DNA from: Verticillium longisporum
Taxonomy: Eukaryota > Ascomycota > Sordariomycetes > Glomerellales > Plectosphaerellaceae
Direction of reading: 5' to 3'
DNA: 64,000 nucleotides
Assembly: GCA_019188255.1 (NCBI GenBank)
Contig: JAETXT010000007.1
Location: forward strand, 4,526,001 to 4,590,000
A model generated the notes under the pieces. That model was not told the DNA's origin. It made no database searches and saw nothing but the letters and a program-made list of their open reading frames with translations. The translations under genes and the position numbers were made by a program. Shown piece after piece: positions 36,335-47,461 of the stretch (position 1 is its first letter; each line of letters starts with the position of its first letter).

Positions 36335-37191
36335 CCTGTTGACCAGGAGGACGTTCTCAGAGGAAACCCCAATGAATCAGGCTGGCGTTCACCAGTCTTG
36401 AGATATTGACAGGATGATTATCAGGTTGTTGGAAGAGAAACGCTTGAGTTCGCGACGGTCGATGTGAAGATCAATGTGTTGAGTTGAGTGAGCTTGGGCC
36501 TTACACGCAAAACCTCGGGCCCGACATGCCCGATCTGGTAATGCCTGTCACTAAACTTGCCGAGAGGTTGCGCCATCATGAAGGCTGAACTCCTGAGGCT
36601 GCCAACTTTAGCCTCATATTTTCTTACAGAGACAGGATCTTCAGGCCATGACGTTGCAAAATTCCCATCTTTTCTCTCGCGTCATGGTCATCCATCAACT
36701 TGGAGATTCGACTGTAGGTGGCGATACGAGCTCAGGTTAACAATGTGATGTGGAACTGTTCACCATTGTCTCACGCTTCAGAGGCGAGTAAGTTGTGGTC
36801 TGAAGAGTGAAACGCGAGACTCCGGATTATATCCAAAGCGGCACAATGCTTTCTTCTTGCTTTCCCTCGTGGCCTAGCCTGACGTCGACGGCGACTGCCA
36901 TTTCAGTGGAAGATTTTGGAGGGGCAAAGACAGTGCGGCGCATTGTCCGTACACAGTCTCCACCAGGTGTGACAGCAGCCCAACCAGAAAGGCCATCTGC
37001 CGTGTGAGGAGCTCGCTATGATTTGTGCAGAACCCACACGACTGCTCCGGCGTGACTCTTCCTGAACAACAGTTCCAAGCAAACCTAGGTTTTGAGGACA
37101 CGACATTTTCTGACGACAAGTCACCAGCGTTGAAATCCTGCCGACTGGTCTCATCACATTGTCAGACAATCTACCATCGACGACCGCAACC
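36335..37191. promoter_or_regulatory. bidirectional intergenic region
   Basis: 857 bp between two outward-facing starts (Zn2Cys6 regulator and CCDC124-like gene). No gene recognised. Confidence 0.55.
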
Positions 37192-38032
37192 ATGGCCGGG
37201 AAGAAGGGCGCCGAGAACAGCAAGAAGGTTGCGGGCAACGCCCGTAAAGCCGAAGCCGCCGCAGCCAAGGATGCTGCCAGCAACGCGAAGAAGGCTGCCA
37301 TCGAGGATGCCGAATGGGCAAAGGGCGGCAAGGATAGCTCCAAGAAGTAAGCAGAACCCTTAAGGGTCCCTGGTAATGCCCCAGGGACCAGGTCGCCATG
37401 GTGACCGCCACAACGGCTCGCCCAAAGCCCCGCTCGAGCCGTGACCGAGTGGGTGGTGGTGACGAGCTCTGTTACCTTTGATGCCACCAGGCGCTGATGC
37501 TCATGAACCGTACAGGGAAGCCGAAGCAGCGAAGAAGGCCGAGGCTGCACGAAAGAAGGCCGAGCGCGAGGCGGCACTGAAGGAGGAGGAGGCCAACACC
37601 CCCGGCCGCAACACACCCAAGAATAACAAGACGGCCACGAAGAAGACGCGCGGGCTGGATCTCTCGCAGCTCGACGGCGACAGCAGCAGCAGCAAGGCCG
37701 CAACGCTCAACGCTTCGGGCATCGACAATGCGCTTGACGCCCTGTCGCTTACGGGCAAGGCCGACAGCGGCAAGATTGACAAGCACCCAGAGAGGCGCTT
37801 CAAGGCTGCGTACGCCGCATTCGAGGAGCGGAGGCTGCAGGAGATGGAGAGCGACGGCAGCGGCCAGGGCTTGCGACTCAATCAGAAGAAGGACAAGGTG
37901 CGCAAGGAGTTTGAGAAGAGCCCCGAGAACCCCTTCAACCAGGTCACGGCGCGGTTCGACGCAACCAAGGAAGAGATCGCCGAGATCAAGAAGAACGAGA
38001 GGACCAAGATCGAGAACCGCCTGGGCGCGTAA
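37192..38032 (+). CDS. CCDC124-like (Lso2-type) ribosome-associated protein
   Basis: Two exons (37192-37346, 37516-38032) give 223 residues. The N-terminus is a highly charged helix of Lys, Ala and Glu (MAGKKGAENSKKVAGNARKA), the part that threads into ribosomes in Lso2/CCDC124 structures. The C-terminal conserved block has HPERRFKAAYAAFEERRLQE, then LRLNQKKDKVRKEFEKSPENPFNQ in outline. Both are diagnostic for the CCDC124 family. Those proteins bind idle 80S ribosomes at the mRNA channel and help them restart after stress. The intron is long for this window (169 bp). Family assignment is firm; the role is taken from the family. Confidence 0.88.
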
Positions 38033-38856
38033 AGCGAGAACAGGATCCAGCACGGCTTGCCACTGGAGGCAAAAGAGAAGGGGGGGGGAGAGAGGGGTCC
38101 TGATCCTTTGGAAATATGGCGTTCTTGATGGGCTAGAAGCGGCATGTTGCAGCCCTCGTGAGTAGCTGTGGTTCAGGAGCGAGGCGTGCCGGACGAACAG
38201 GAGATGCCGCATTTATCTCGTAGCCCTAAAACACATATCATCGCCTGACTGGGCCAGTCAAGTCCATGGATCAGCGGAATGCAACTTGACGAACACGGAG
38301 GCTGACTTTAACGAGATGAAACGCTCAATCACCAATGATCTGCCTTGGGATTCCCCATGTTCACATTTGAGGCAAGTAGTTCACGGAGGTCACACTGGCG
38401 ACAGGTCACTTCGATAGTGTACCAGTTAATGACCACATGAAGAAATCCTGGTATTCAGCGGTACTTGTCCGTCAAGTACCATTACCCCAGTGTTTGACTG
38501 CTTGCTCCGCCCAGGGTCACTCGGATCCGAGCTCACCTCACCAGGGGGTGGAGGTTGCCAGGACTCGTCAGGCCAGACTACCCCGCCTCTGGAAAGCATG
38601 CACTGTGCACAACCCCGCCACGTCATTTTGAATTGTGATAGCGATAACACGGGCGGCAGAAACTCACCGCCAGGTTTCACCGCCCCATGCATCACATTCC
38701 CTGGGTCAGGTACCTGGAGCCTACAGACCTGATCTCAGGTCGATGTGTCTAAACTGCAGCCAACTACACTTCTCTTATCGTGTTCCTTTGAACCCCCTCG
38801 TGCTTTGATACGACAAGCGATGTGAGAGCCTCATTGATGTCTCGAAACTTGAAAAC
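38033..38856. other. intergenic, no gene seen
   Basis: About 820 bp between two same-strand genes. Nothing recognised beyond the expected 3' UTR and promoter. Confidence 0.55.
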
Positions 38857-39923
38857 ATGTCATCGATCAATCTCAGCGGCATGCCGTCGCTAAGACGGCA
38901 ACACCTTCTGGCTGAATTGTAGGTGTGCTCTCTCGAATTGAGACGAGCCCCTGAAGAAAGCTTGAGGCTAACCTCACACCAGCTCCGGCCTCAAGCAGGC
39001 ATGTCCGGAAGGCATCTTTGTCAGTCTCACACCGGGCGAAGTCACATTATGGTCTGGTGCCATGTTCATCAGGAGAGGTGCGCCATCGATGCTATTTCCT
39101 GAGTCCCCAGACAGCCATCTGACCACGTACCAGGGCCCTATGAAAACGCCATCCTACGATTTCAGATCTCTTTCCCAGACACCTATCCACGCCTGCCGCC
39201 CCTTGTCACATTTTCCTCAGACATGTTCCATCCACTCATTGCTCCTCTCACCACCTACATGTACACAACCGACATTCAGGACAATGGCACCGTCAGTGCC
39301 ACTGACGACGAACGTCTCCCGCCCGGGGCTTCTCGCTCCGCCACGGCTTTCCCGGCTGGTTCGGGAGGAGGGGCCGTAGCAACACCACAGGCGCCAGACA
39401 GGTCAGCGGCGGGCAGCAGCCTCCAGCCACGCCGGCCAAGGGTGGCAGCAGCAGCGCCATTACAACCCCAGACTCAAGAGCTACCGCAGGCCCCACTACT
39501 GCGAGCGGCAGCAGCATATCAACCTACGAGGTCCTGCAGTACATTCGCAGCACGTTCGACGATGAAGCCGTGCTTGACTCAGTACCGCTGGAGGCTGCGG
39601 GGAACCCTGGAGCCTGGCACGCGTGGCGTACTCGTCAGCGGCAGAGGGGAAAGCTGAGCGACAGCGCCGCTCCCCCTGCCAATGCTTCTGTGCCCAAGGT
39701 AGACAGCGAAAACACAGAGGCCGAGCCTGAAGCAGAAGGGTGCGAGAAGGCTGACGAAAAGGAGGAACCGCCGGCCAAGGAAGGAGTAGAGGTCGCTGCT
39801 GCAACTGTGCCGCCATCGGCACCGACCATGTCATCGAGAGATCCGGGGCAGTGGAACTGGGCTGGCGTGTGGGAGGACAGGGTTAAGAAAGGAATCGCGG
39901 CTTCGCTTTCTGTGCCGGGCTAG
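38857..39923 (+). CDS. UBC-fold protein lacking catalytic Cys, one frame break
   Basis: Exons 38857-38918, 38983-39077 and 39134-39923 give about 315 residues. The first 130 residues are an E2-like fold: PEGIFVSLTPGEVTLWSGAM, then ILRFQISFPDTYPRLPPLVT. Where active E2s have His-Pro-Asn and, a few residues on, the catalytic Cys, this protein has FHPLIAPLTTYMYTTD. I therefore read it as a UEV/AKTIP-type non-catalytic variant. The rest is a disordered Ser/Pro/Glu-rich tail with a small conserved helix (YEVLQYIRSTFDDEAVLDS) and a terminal Trp motif (WNWAGVWEDRVKKG). The frame breaks in the G run 39325-39328; one extra G there restores an open frame to 39923. AKTIP-like proteins adapt vesicles to motor or HOOK complexes. 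Whether this one does is not shown. Confidence 0.78.
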
Positions 39924-40316
39924 TACGGCGGCGCAGCCGCCGGAGATGCTGTAGTAAGTGTCGACGCTCCACGAGCAAATGCAGACAAGCGCGCTAACGT
40001 GCTTTCCAGATTCACTTTCTGTCGATGGAAGAGAATGACGTTGGCGTCGTCAAGGACAACTTGCTGCGCACCTTGGGAAGCACTGCCTGAAATTCCAATA
40101 CCCGCCCTCCGGGCAGCACCTACTTGTACTTGAATCACTACCTACCTAGCCAATGAACTTTGCGATTTCTCTGTCTGGGGTCGGCAACACGATTTGAACG
40201 TCATGCTAACATCCGAAATATCGACAACACAAGCTCAGAGCAGCCTTCCTGACAGTTGAGCAGGCCCCCGTACACGTTTTCATCTTTCTTAAGGACAGCA
40301 ATTAGGCAAAGCAAGC
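39924..40316. other. intergenic spacer
   Basis: About 390 bp between two same-strand genes. Nothing recognised. Confidence 0.5.
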
Positions 40317-42170
40317 ATGGAAGGTAATGATCTCGACCCTACTTCCATCTCGAATGAGCCGGCGCCGCTTCGAGTGATCAAGCGCCAGTCCAGACGGATT
40401 CGAGGAAGCGATTCTACCAGCGAGTATGGCAGCACGCGCTCCCGTCGAACCAGCGGGCAGACTGAGGAGAGCATTGGAAGCGCTCCAGGGCTATCGGGCT
40501 GGGATCGTCCTTTGACCGTGAGGAAGAAGCGACAATCCGTTTTTTCGCCGTCCTACTCGCCGAGCCCTTCAATCCAAGCTCTTCGTCCAGAGCGTTCTTA
40601 CATGATGCTTCCGCGCATGAGGGAACGAAACTCTTCCAATATTCATTCCAGCGGCGGCACGCCAAGTCTGAAGTACCCCTCGCCCATCAAAGAGATGCCG
40701 GATTCAGTGCTCCCCGATGGGATGGACGGATATCGTTCCCCAGCGCAGCATTCTTCCTACGACAAACATGGAAGTGTTTCGCAATCTCCATATCCCATGG
40801 ACTATAGCAATGCGTATCATGCGCCCATCTATCAGGATGCTTATGTGCTCGTGCCGCATATATCGATAACACCCGAGGCTCGAACTTGGGATAACAGCGG
40901 TGACGTGCTGTGGATTGCGATCGAGATCACCGGCCAAGTTCGCCAGTCGTCGAACTCGCAGCCTGCATTTTCGCAACATGCGGGCTGCGAAGGTATTGCC
41001 ATCCCAGGTAGGTACCACTACCTCGTGTTCAATGCCTAGCATGGATATCTCACGCAAGTAGATCCCTTCCGTTACGGCCTACTATTCGATATTCGCATCA
41101 ACATACAGCCGCTTATGGGAGCATTCATCATTGAGCTTTTACAAGACGACCCCATACCAACGCATGTCACCCTTCTCTGATAGCAAATCCTAGTAGATGA
41201 GCTAATACTCTCCTATAGAACACTTTACGCTGGCTCAACTATTCTCATTCTTGCCCACATTCGCCTCAAGTCACAGCCCGCGAGCATAGTGTCTTCAATA
41301 TCTGCTTCTCGCCAGCAATCAGACGACCTCATGGATGACCTCGAGTTTCACCTCGACAGCTCCGTGAGGGACCACCTCTCAATCAGTCTCACGTACGCCC
41401 ATACGGCTTTCCCCCAACACTCTCGCTTGTCAGCATCGTTTGACAGAACCGGCATCACATCTGTTCACACCCGCATGGGAACCACGGCAACCGCTTCGCT
41501 GAAGCGCCATGCCCATCGCTCGTCGTGGAGTTCGCACCCGGTTCTGACCCCAAACCCCCTCTTCAACATTATCACGGCCAACTGGCCGCCAGACCGCGCC
41601 GCCAATGCCATCAATCGCATGCTCACTTGCCGTGCAGCGATACAGTGCTCCGACCCTCATAGACAGTGCAGCTTCCAAAATGGGTGTCTTCCTGACGGTA
41701 GTCACAGCCCGAGCCCACCGGCCGAGTTGTGTAACGGACGAAAGACGGCACCGCCTGGCCAGATGCGGATTCCACGTCGCGAAACCAGCTTGACGAAGAA
41801 CGCGCCGGGCGGACGGCCGGAGCAGACGCGAGTCTTGTGGCCCAATGTGCGCAGGCCGTCCAGGGAGGACACTGATGGTGGTGCGCAGTTGGCCGGCGGG
41901 GAACAGGACTCGTCGTCGGCCGATGCTGCGTGGCCTTCGGATCTGACTCTTCGAAATCGGGCGTCGATGGCTGGGAATACTGTTGCGACAAGCTCACCAA
42001 GTGCGGTTTTGGCTTCAGCTCCGTCTGCGGGAGGTTATACGGAGAACCAGAGTTGTCGGGAGTCAGCGAAGGGCGTGAAGGCCCGCAAAGGAGGGCAGAC
42101 GCTGGCGAGAAGGGGCAGTGAGAGAGGGAGGAATGACGGTGGGCGGTGGAACTGGTCGAACTGGTGGTGA
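40317..42170 (+). CDS. unrecognised fungal protein with a candidate GC-AG intron
   Basis: Three exons (40317-41007, 41062-41161, 41219-42170) give 580 residues. The first 170 residues are Ser/Arg/Pro-rich and disordered. A folded part starts at about 190 (DVLWIAIEITGQV), continues through GLLFDIRINIQPL and reaches TILILAHIRLK. It then leads to a beta-rich stretch (DLMDDLEFHLDSS; ISLTYAHTAF). The tail is again disordered, ending in a Trp/Asn motif. The second intron joins in phase only if the donor is GC (GCATGT at 41162); using the nearby GT donor gives the wrong frame. Conserved in Sordariomycetes as I recall them, but I know no name or function. Confidence 0.7.
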
Positions 42171-42517
42171 TGTCTACAGTGCTCAAGCAAGGTACGCCTG
42201 GTGCCTTGGCAGGTTTGCGAACGAGTATAGCCACTTCTCATAGGACATGCCTTTGGATGAGAGACTTCATCAATACATGAATTGAATGGATAAATCTTGT
42301 GTCATGTTTGCCTTGAGCCTGACTACCTGGCGCCGATGGGTGCTCGTAAGCGGAATCCCTGCCTCTTTTTTTCGATCAACCTGGAAATACCACTCCTGGC
42401 CATCCATCATGGCTATGACCCAAATCTAAAGTTCACTCTTGATTCTCGTTTCCTCGCTTGATTGTTTTCCTCCTGAATATTTTTGTATAAACAACGTCAA
42501 CGGGCAGCCGCACTTTA
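42171..42517. other. convergent intergenic spacer
   Basis: About 350 bp between converging stop codons. Nothing recognised. Confidence 0.6.
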
Positions 42518-43496
42518 TTAGAGCACCTCATCCCTCCAGGGGATGGAGTCTTGCGCGCCCTTCCTCTCGACCGTCTTGGCCGCGGCGTGGTTGGCGCTGC
42601 GAATGGCTTGCTCAATGTCAAAGGGCGCGCCCTCCTTGGCGGCGCGCACGACGTCGACGCAGTAGGAGCCGACAAAGGTGTCGCCGGCGGCGGTGGTGTC
42701 GACGACTGTGGCCTTCTCGGCGGGGACGAGGGCGTGGCTGCCGGTGGCGTTGGCGTAGAAGACACCGCGGCCACCGAGGGTGATGATGACGTTCTTGACG
42801 TTCTGGTCAAGGAACCACTTGGCGACGCGGTTGCAGCCTTCGGGGTGTCGAGCTCCGACTCGGGGAGGCGGGAGAGGATGGACGCCTCGGTTTCGTTGAC
42901 GACGAGGTGGGCGAGGCCGTCGTAGGCTTCGGCGGGGAGGGGTTGGGCCGGGGCCGGGTTGAGGAGGACAGGGACGCCAGCCGTCTTGGCGGTCTGGAGG
43001 GCAGCGAGGACTGTAGGCAGAGGGATCTCGAGCTGCATCACGAGCAGGTCCGGGGGCGTGGTCTGGAGGAGGGCGGATAGGGAGGTGATGGCGGGGGCGT
43101 GGTTGGCGCCGGGGAGAGAATAATGCGGTTCTGGCCCGTGGGCTCGTCGACGATGATGATGGCCGTACCGGTGGCGGCAGTGTCTTTCGTGATCTGAGAC
43201 GTGTCGATGCCGTGGGCGGCAAGGTTTGAGAGAAGGAGGGAACCGTGGGAGTCGTCACCAACAGCGCCAGCCATGGACACGATGGCGGCGGTGGACTCCG
43301 AGTTGGTGGCGTGATCGCGAGCCCGCGAGAGCTTCGCACAGGCGACGGCCTGGTTGGCGCCCTTTCCGCCGGGCGAAACGGCAAAGGCGTTGGAGGTCAA
43401 TGTCTCGCCGGGAAGAGGGTGATGGGGCACATAGGAGGTGAGGTCGATGTTGAGGGAACCGAGAACGGTAATCTTAGGCAAGGTTGAGGAAGCCAT
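42518..43496 (-). CDS. RBK1: ribokinase, two frame breaks
   Basis: A single exon of about 326 residues once two frame breaks are allowed for. PfkB-family landmarks are the N-terminal GSLNIDLTSYVP, the ribose-site glycines in SPGGKGANQAVACAKL, NPAPAQPLP, VNETEASILS, ITLGGRGVFY, and the catalytic block VDTTAAGDTFVGSY with its Asp. Ribokinase phosphorylates D-ribose to ribose 5-phosphate with ATP in the cytosol. The frame is lost at the G runs 43111-43114 and 42842-42845; one missing base in each explains it. All motifs remain on either side, so loss of function is unlikely to be real. The start at MASSTLPKITVLGS matches the family; a longer in-frame start at 43628 does not. Confidence 0.88.
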
Positions 43497-44075
43497 GGCG
43501 GAAGTTTTGGGGGGGGGGGCGAGTATCCGCTGCAGCGAGGTATTGTGATCAGGTTTCGCAAGTATGAGAGAGATTGGCAAGGAGAGCGAAGAAAGAGGAG
43601 AGAAAACGAGACCGAGAGAAAGTCGCAATAATGATCGTGCAGAGCTGCCGAGTTGGAAGAAAAATTATGAATTGGGCCGTCCAAGGTGCAAGGCGGAGGA
43701 CGGAGGGGTCCGGTGACGATGAGGGAGGGGCAGTAGCAAGTCAGGTACCGGGAAGCGGCGTTAGTGCATTGCACTGCGGGGTTCGAGCTTGAGCTGTTCC
43801 TGCCGGCAACCTGCCTCCTGCCCTACCTGTTCAGGGTGCCCACCTCCTACCTGCCTTGCCTGCCTACCTCGGGCAGGCGCGTCTGGCTTGCCCAAGGTAA
43901 GGTAAGGCAGGGACGACCCTGAAGGCGTAGCAGCGACCAACAGATGGCTCGATTGGCGATCGGGTCTTGGAAGATCTTTAGAAGAAGAGAAGGCTGCTGG
44001 CTGATTGCCAAGGCTACGCTTTTGACATGACATTGCCACCGATGCACAGCTCCGAGCCAGGAGAAGCCTCCCTCC
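43497..44075. promoter_or_regulatory. ribokinase promoter region
   Basis: About 580 bp, upstream of ribokinase and downstream of RIB7. It includes CCTACC/CTACCTG repeats near 43830-43870, common in fungal intergenic DNA. A run of eight or more G at about 43509-43518 lies just before the start codon. Confidence 0.5.
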
Positions 44076-44882
44076 CTACTGCTGAGGTCCGAGCCTTCCG
44101 CACAGCACTACATCCTCTCCAAAAGGATGCCATGAGACGTGAGACAGTCTCGCCGCCGAAATGGCAGTGCCATTCTGCTCGACGCGCTCAGGAGAGACTA
44201 CTACACCTCCCTGGCCCAACCACGTCGGCGCGATGGTTACAATGACAGAGTCGACCAAATCGTGACTGGTAGGTGCTAACAGCGAGTTGATGACCTGGCC
44301 GCCGCCCTCAATCATGACGCTGCCTAGGCCCTCGCGGTGTAGCGCCGCCAGGATGTCCCGCCACGCGAACCGACCGCTGCCCGCCGCGTCCATCTGCACC
44401 GTAATGAACTTGCCGCCGTGCTGCTCGAGCAACCCCCGTCTCGCAGGGTCGACATCCCATCTGGAGGTGATGACGTACGGCGCGAGTCCCAGGCCCGCCC
44501 GCGCGACCTCGAGCACCTTGCTCCGCGCTGACACCTCCCACCGGCAGCTCGGGTCGATAATGATAGGACGCGGCTGCTTCTTGAGGCCGACGCCCTCGAT
44601 GCGGCAGTTGAGCGCCGGGTCATCGGCGACGACGGTGCCGACACCCACGCAGATGGCATCGTGGCGGCTGCGCAGGTAGTGCGTCATGGCTTTGGACTCG
44701 GACCCTGAAAGCCGCGTGCGCGTGCCCGGTGCCAGCGACAGCGACGAGTCGAGTGACGTGGCAAAGGTGAGCGTCACGAACGGCCGTGATTCTGATGTCG
44801 CTAGTGCGATTGCCTGCTTCGAGGGCAGCTGTGCTTCGAGCTTAGCCGCATCGGCAGCCGGGAACCGTAGGCGTTCAGCCAT
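44076..44882 (-). CDS. RIB7: RIB7, riboflavin-pathway pyrimidine reductase
   Basis: A single exon of 268 residues with a RibD C-terminal reductase fold. The motifs are RPFVTLTFATSLDSSLSL, DAICVGVGTVVADDPALNCR, RPIIIDPSCRW, LGSVMIEGGGQVINSLL and VIVTIAPTWLGQGGV. The enzyme (2,5-diamino-6-ribosylamino-4(3H)-pyrimidinone 5'-phosphate reductase) uses NADPH to reduce the ribosyl side chain to ribityl in the second step of fungal riboflavin synthesis. Length fits the yeast enzyme (about 245). I chose Met at 44882 (MAERLRFPAAD); the in-frame Met at 44900 adds six residues. The gene is next to, but not co-oriented with, the HeLo gene. Confidence 0.9.
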   Translation of the reverse strand: MAERLRFPAADAAKLEAQLPSKQAIALATSESRPFVTLTFATSLDSSLSLAPGTRTRLSGSESKAMTHYLRSRHDAICVGVGTVVADDPALNCRIEGVGLKKQPRPIIIDPSCRWEVSARSKVLEVARAGLGLAPYVITSRWDVDPARRGLLEQHGGKFITVQMDAAGSGRFAWRDILAALHREGLGSVMIEGGGQVINSLLAPTSHDLVDSVIVTIAPTWLGQGGVVVSPERVEQNGTAISAARLSHVSWHPFGEDVVLCGRLGPQQ

Positions 44883-45430
44883 GGTGAGGGACAGGATCAA
44901 AGTGGAAGAACAGGTCGCCGGGTGAATATTGTAGTCGACGCAGGTTCGCGGCTGGGTAAAGGCAGGAGGACACCATGCAGCACGAAGGACGACCCTGTGT
45001 CAAGCAAGACCCTGCAGAGTGCCACATGGTGGGGGCGCAGATCACAGTCCCAGCCCAGCGCCAATGGATGTTACATTCGCTAATGTGAGGCAGATAAATC
45101 ACCTGAAGTACCTTACGCAAGTACGGTACAATCGTCGAACCCAGAGGCCTTGATCTGTAGTTGTGCAGCCTGTCTTTTTTTATTTTTTACAGATGGTATA
45201 GAGCTGAGATACCCCTCAGCAGGTACCTCATGGCCCTGGCCTTAATCTCAGATGTACCACCAACGTCGCATGATCAAAGCAGCCCTGGAGCGGCTGAAGA
45301 CGACATGCATATAATCAGGGCGAGCCGCGATGACTTGGTCTTAACGCAGAATCGCAGAGTGTGCATTCCCTTCGCACTCTTTTCTGCGCTTGCCAATCTG
45401 GCACTTTCTTCGTAGCTCAGAGATCTGAAT
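44883..45430. promoter_or_regulatory. bidirectional promoter, RIB7 and HeLo gene
   Basis: 548 bp between two outward-facing start codons. A T-rich patch lies at 45174-45190. Nothing further recognised. Confidence 0.5.
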
Positions 45431-47417
45431 ATGGATGTATTCGGCACTGTGGTCAACGTCACCACGCTGGTCGGCCAGATCGTCATCATCTACCGTCATG
45501 TCGCCGCAATGCAGTCCTTTGGCGATGCCGCCGGTATGTCTTCGGCCAGGTCCAGGCTGCCTCTGTGTCTTTCGCAATGCGGCTCTGTACGTTTACCCGG
45601 CAGTCACTGACGTCTTGCAGAAGGTGTTGCTGCGAAGATTTCCTTCGAATATTTTCGCTTTGAGACCTGGGCTGAGCAAAGCGGCTATCTTGAAATAGAA
45701 GACAGAGATGGTCTGACAAGCGAAGCGGCTCGGTCGGCTCAGTCCACCACAGGCTCACATTACCTGCTTCAGACAGCAGCCAAGGCTCACGAGATTGTGG
45801 CACAAATTCAGAACGTCTTGGCTGCGACTAGGCTATTATTGGAGAAGAATCAAATCGCAGACAAGCTCACCGATGCGACAGGCAGCACCAGTTTGCAGCC
45901 GGACCTCTTAGCAACGCAGTCGTCTATCATCGCAAAGACCACAGCACGCCAGCAGTTCCTCTCGCTTCCTTCGTCAGTGAGCTCCATGCCCGCCATTGAA
46001 CGAGCCACTGCCGCGTCGAGCAAGCTGAAGTTGCGTCTGGGCAAGGAGACGGGGAGGCTCCGAAAGCTGCGCTTCAGTTGGGGGTTGTTTGGCGAGGATA
46101 GCGACATGGCCAAACTCGAAGACCTGGTTCAACAACTGAGATACTGGAATGATGGCCTGCGTGATATCTTGCCTATACAGCACCAGCTGTCCCATGGCAT
46201 GATGACACAGGTCAGGGTTTTGGGTCATACAAATAACCACCAAGCGCTTGAACGTGTTGGGAACGCATCGCGAAGCATCAGCGGCACAGTGTACCAAGAT
46301 ATATACGCTTCCTGTAACATGAAGAAAGACAAGCTCAACACAGAATCGCAATTCGACAGTCACATCAAGGCGGACACCGGGCCGTTGGATGTAACAAGGT
46401 TGCCGCAGCTCAGTGGAAGCAGTTCAGCCAGCATTGAGTATCGCCTCACGAGCCTTCATTCCGGTGGGTTACTTGAATGGAATTTAACAGGATATATTCA
46501 ATATGCTAACAGCCTCTCTTTATTCAGGTCAAGGAATGGAGTCCGAGGCCACACGAGTGGTTGTTGAGATTGTCGACTTCAGCGCCATCTCGCACCAAGA
46601 TTCACTCGAGATCCTCAACGCCCGGATCGGTCGCCTCAGCCATCTTCTTAGGGCCGCCGCACGTCCAAGCAATTTACACTTGCCTACGTGCGAGGGGTAT
46701 GTCCGCGCCAGCGCCTCGAAATTCTTCATTCTCTACCGACCTCCCGAACAAGCAGATCTGTTCAAACAGCCCAGAACTTTACTCTGCCTACTTCCTCGCC
46801 ATCCAAACGCGCCAAAGCGGCCTCCCAAAATGCCGATCTTACCTTCGCTCGAAGAGAGATACTCCCTTGCCAAGCAACTGGCAGAGGGTCTTCTCAGGCT
46901 CCACAGCATCAGCTGGTTGCATAAGTGCTTCAACAGTAACAATGTTCTGTTTTTCCATAATCCGGACGGCCTGAAAATCTCTCATCCCGTCCTTGTAGGA
47001 TTTGGTCTGGGCCGAACGTCAGACAAAACTTCCGAAACCATCGACGTCCGCCAGCTTGGCAGTCATTTTGATCTCTACCAACACCCGGAACTCCGTGCTA
47101 ACGCACACAAGCGGTACAAGAAACGCCATGACATTTACTCCCTAGGTCTCGTTTTGTTCGAGATTGGCATATGGCAGAGCATATTCTACTTCAAGAAGGA
47201 CAATCAAGACGCACAAGACTTCAGGAGGACCATCAGAAATGCCTGCGAGAGTCACCTGGCACACTTTATGGGCAAGGCGTATCAGCGAGCCGTGTTGCAG
47301 TGTTTGGACGAAGACGACATGTGGAAGGAGGCAGAGGGCGATGATGATGATGATTCTTCCGGAACACATGAGGTCTTCTTCTGGAAGGTTGTGCGAGAAT
47401 TAGGGGGCGTACAGTAA
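45431..47417 (+). CDS. HeLo-domain pseudokinase (candidate cell-death protein)
   Basis: Exons 45431-45533, 45621-46463 and 46528-47417 join in phase to give 611 residues. The N-terminus (MDVFGTVVNVTTLVGQIVII) and the following helix with FRFETWAEQSGYLE match the HeLo 'prion-inhibition and propagation' domain (about 1-210), known from HET-S, where it forms a membrane-permeabilising bundle. The C-terminal part from about 320 looks like a protein kinase fold (LAKQLAEGLLRLHSISWLHK; HDIYSLGLVLFEIGIW). The catalytic His-Arg-Asp is replaced by His-Lys-Cys and Asp-Phe-Gly by Gly-Phe-Gly, so it is probably inactive. The layout recalls animal MLKL, a pore-forming helical domain held by a pseudokinase. 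That analogy is inference. It ends 44 bp from the stop codon of the facing ankyrin gene. Confidence 0.8.
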
Positions 47418-47461
47418 ATAATGTAATAAGTTGTCATTTGTGCGAGACAAAACACGTATTC

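Noticed and set aside
40170..40230. Sequence resembling a tRNA T-loop (GATTTGAAC)
   Set aside because: No acceptor or anticodon stem could be paired around it.
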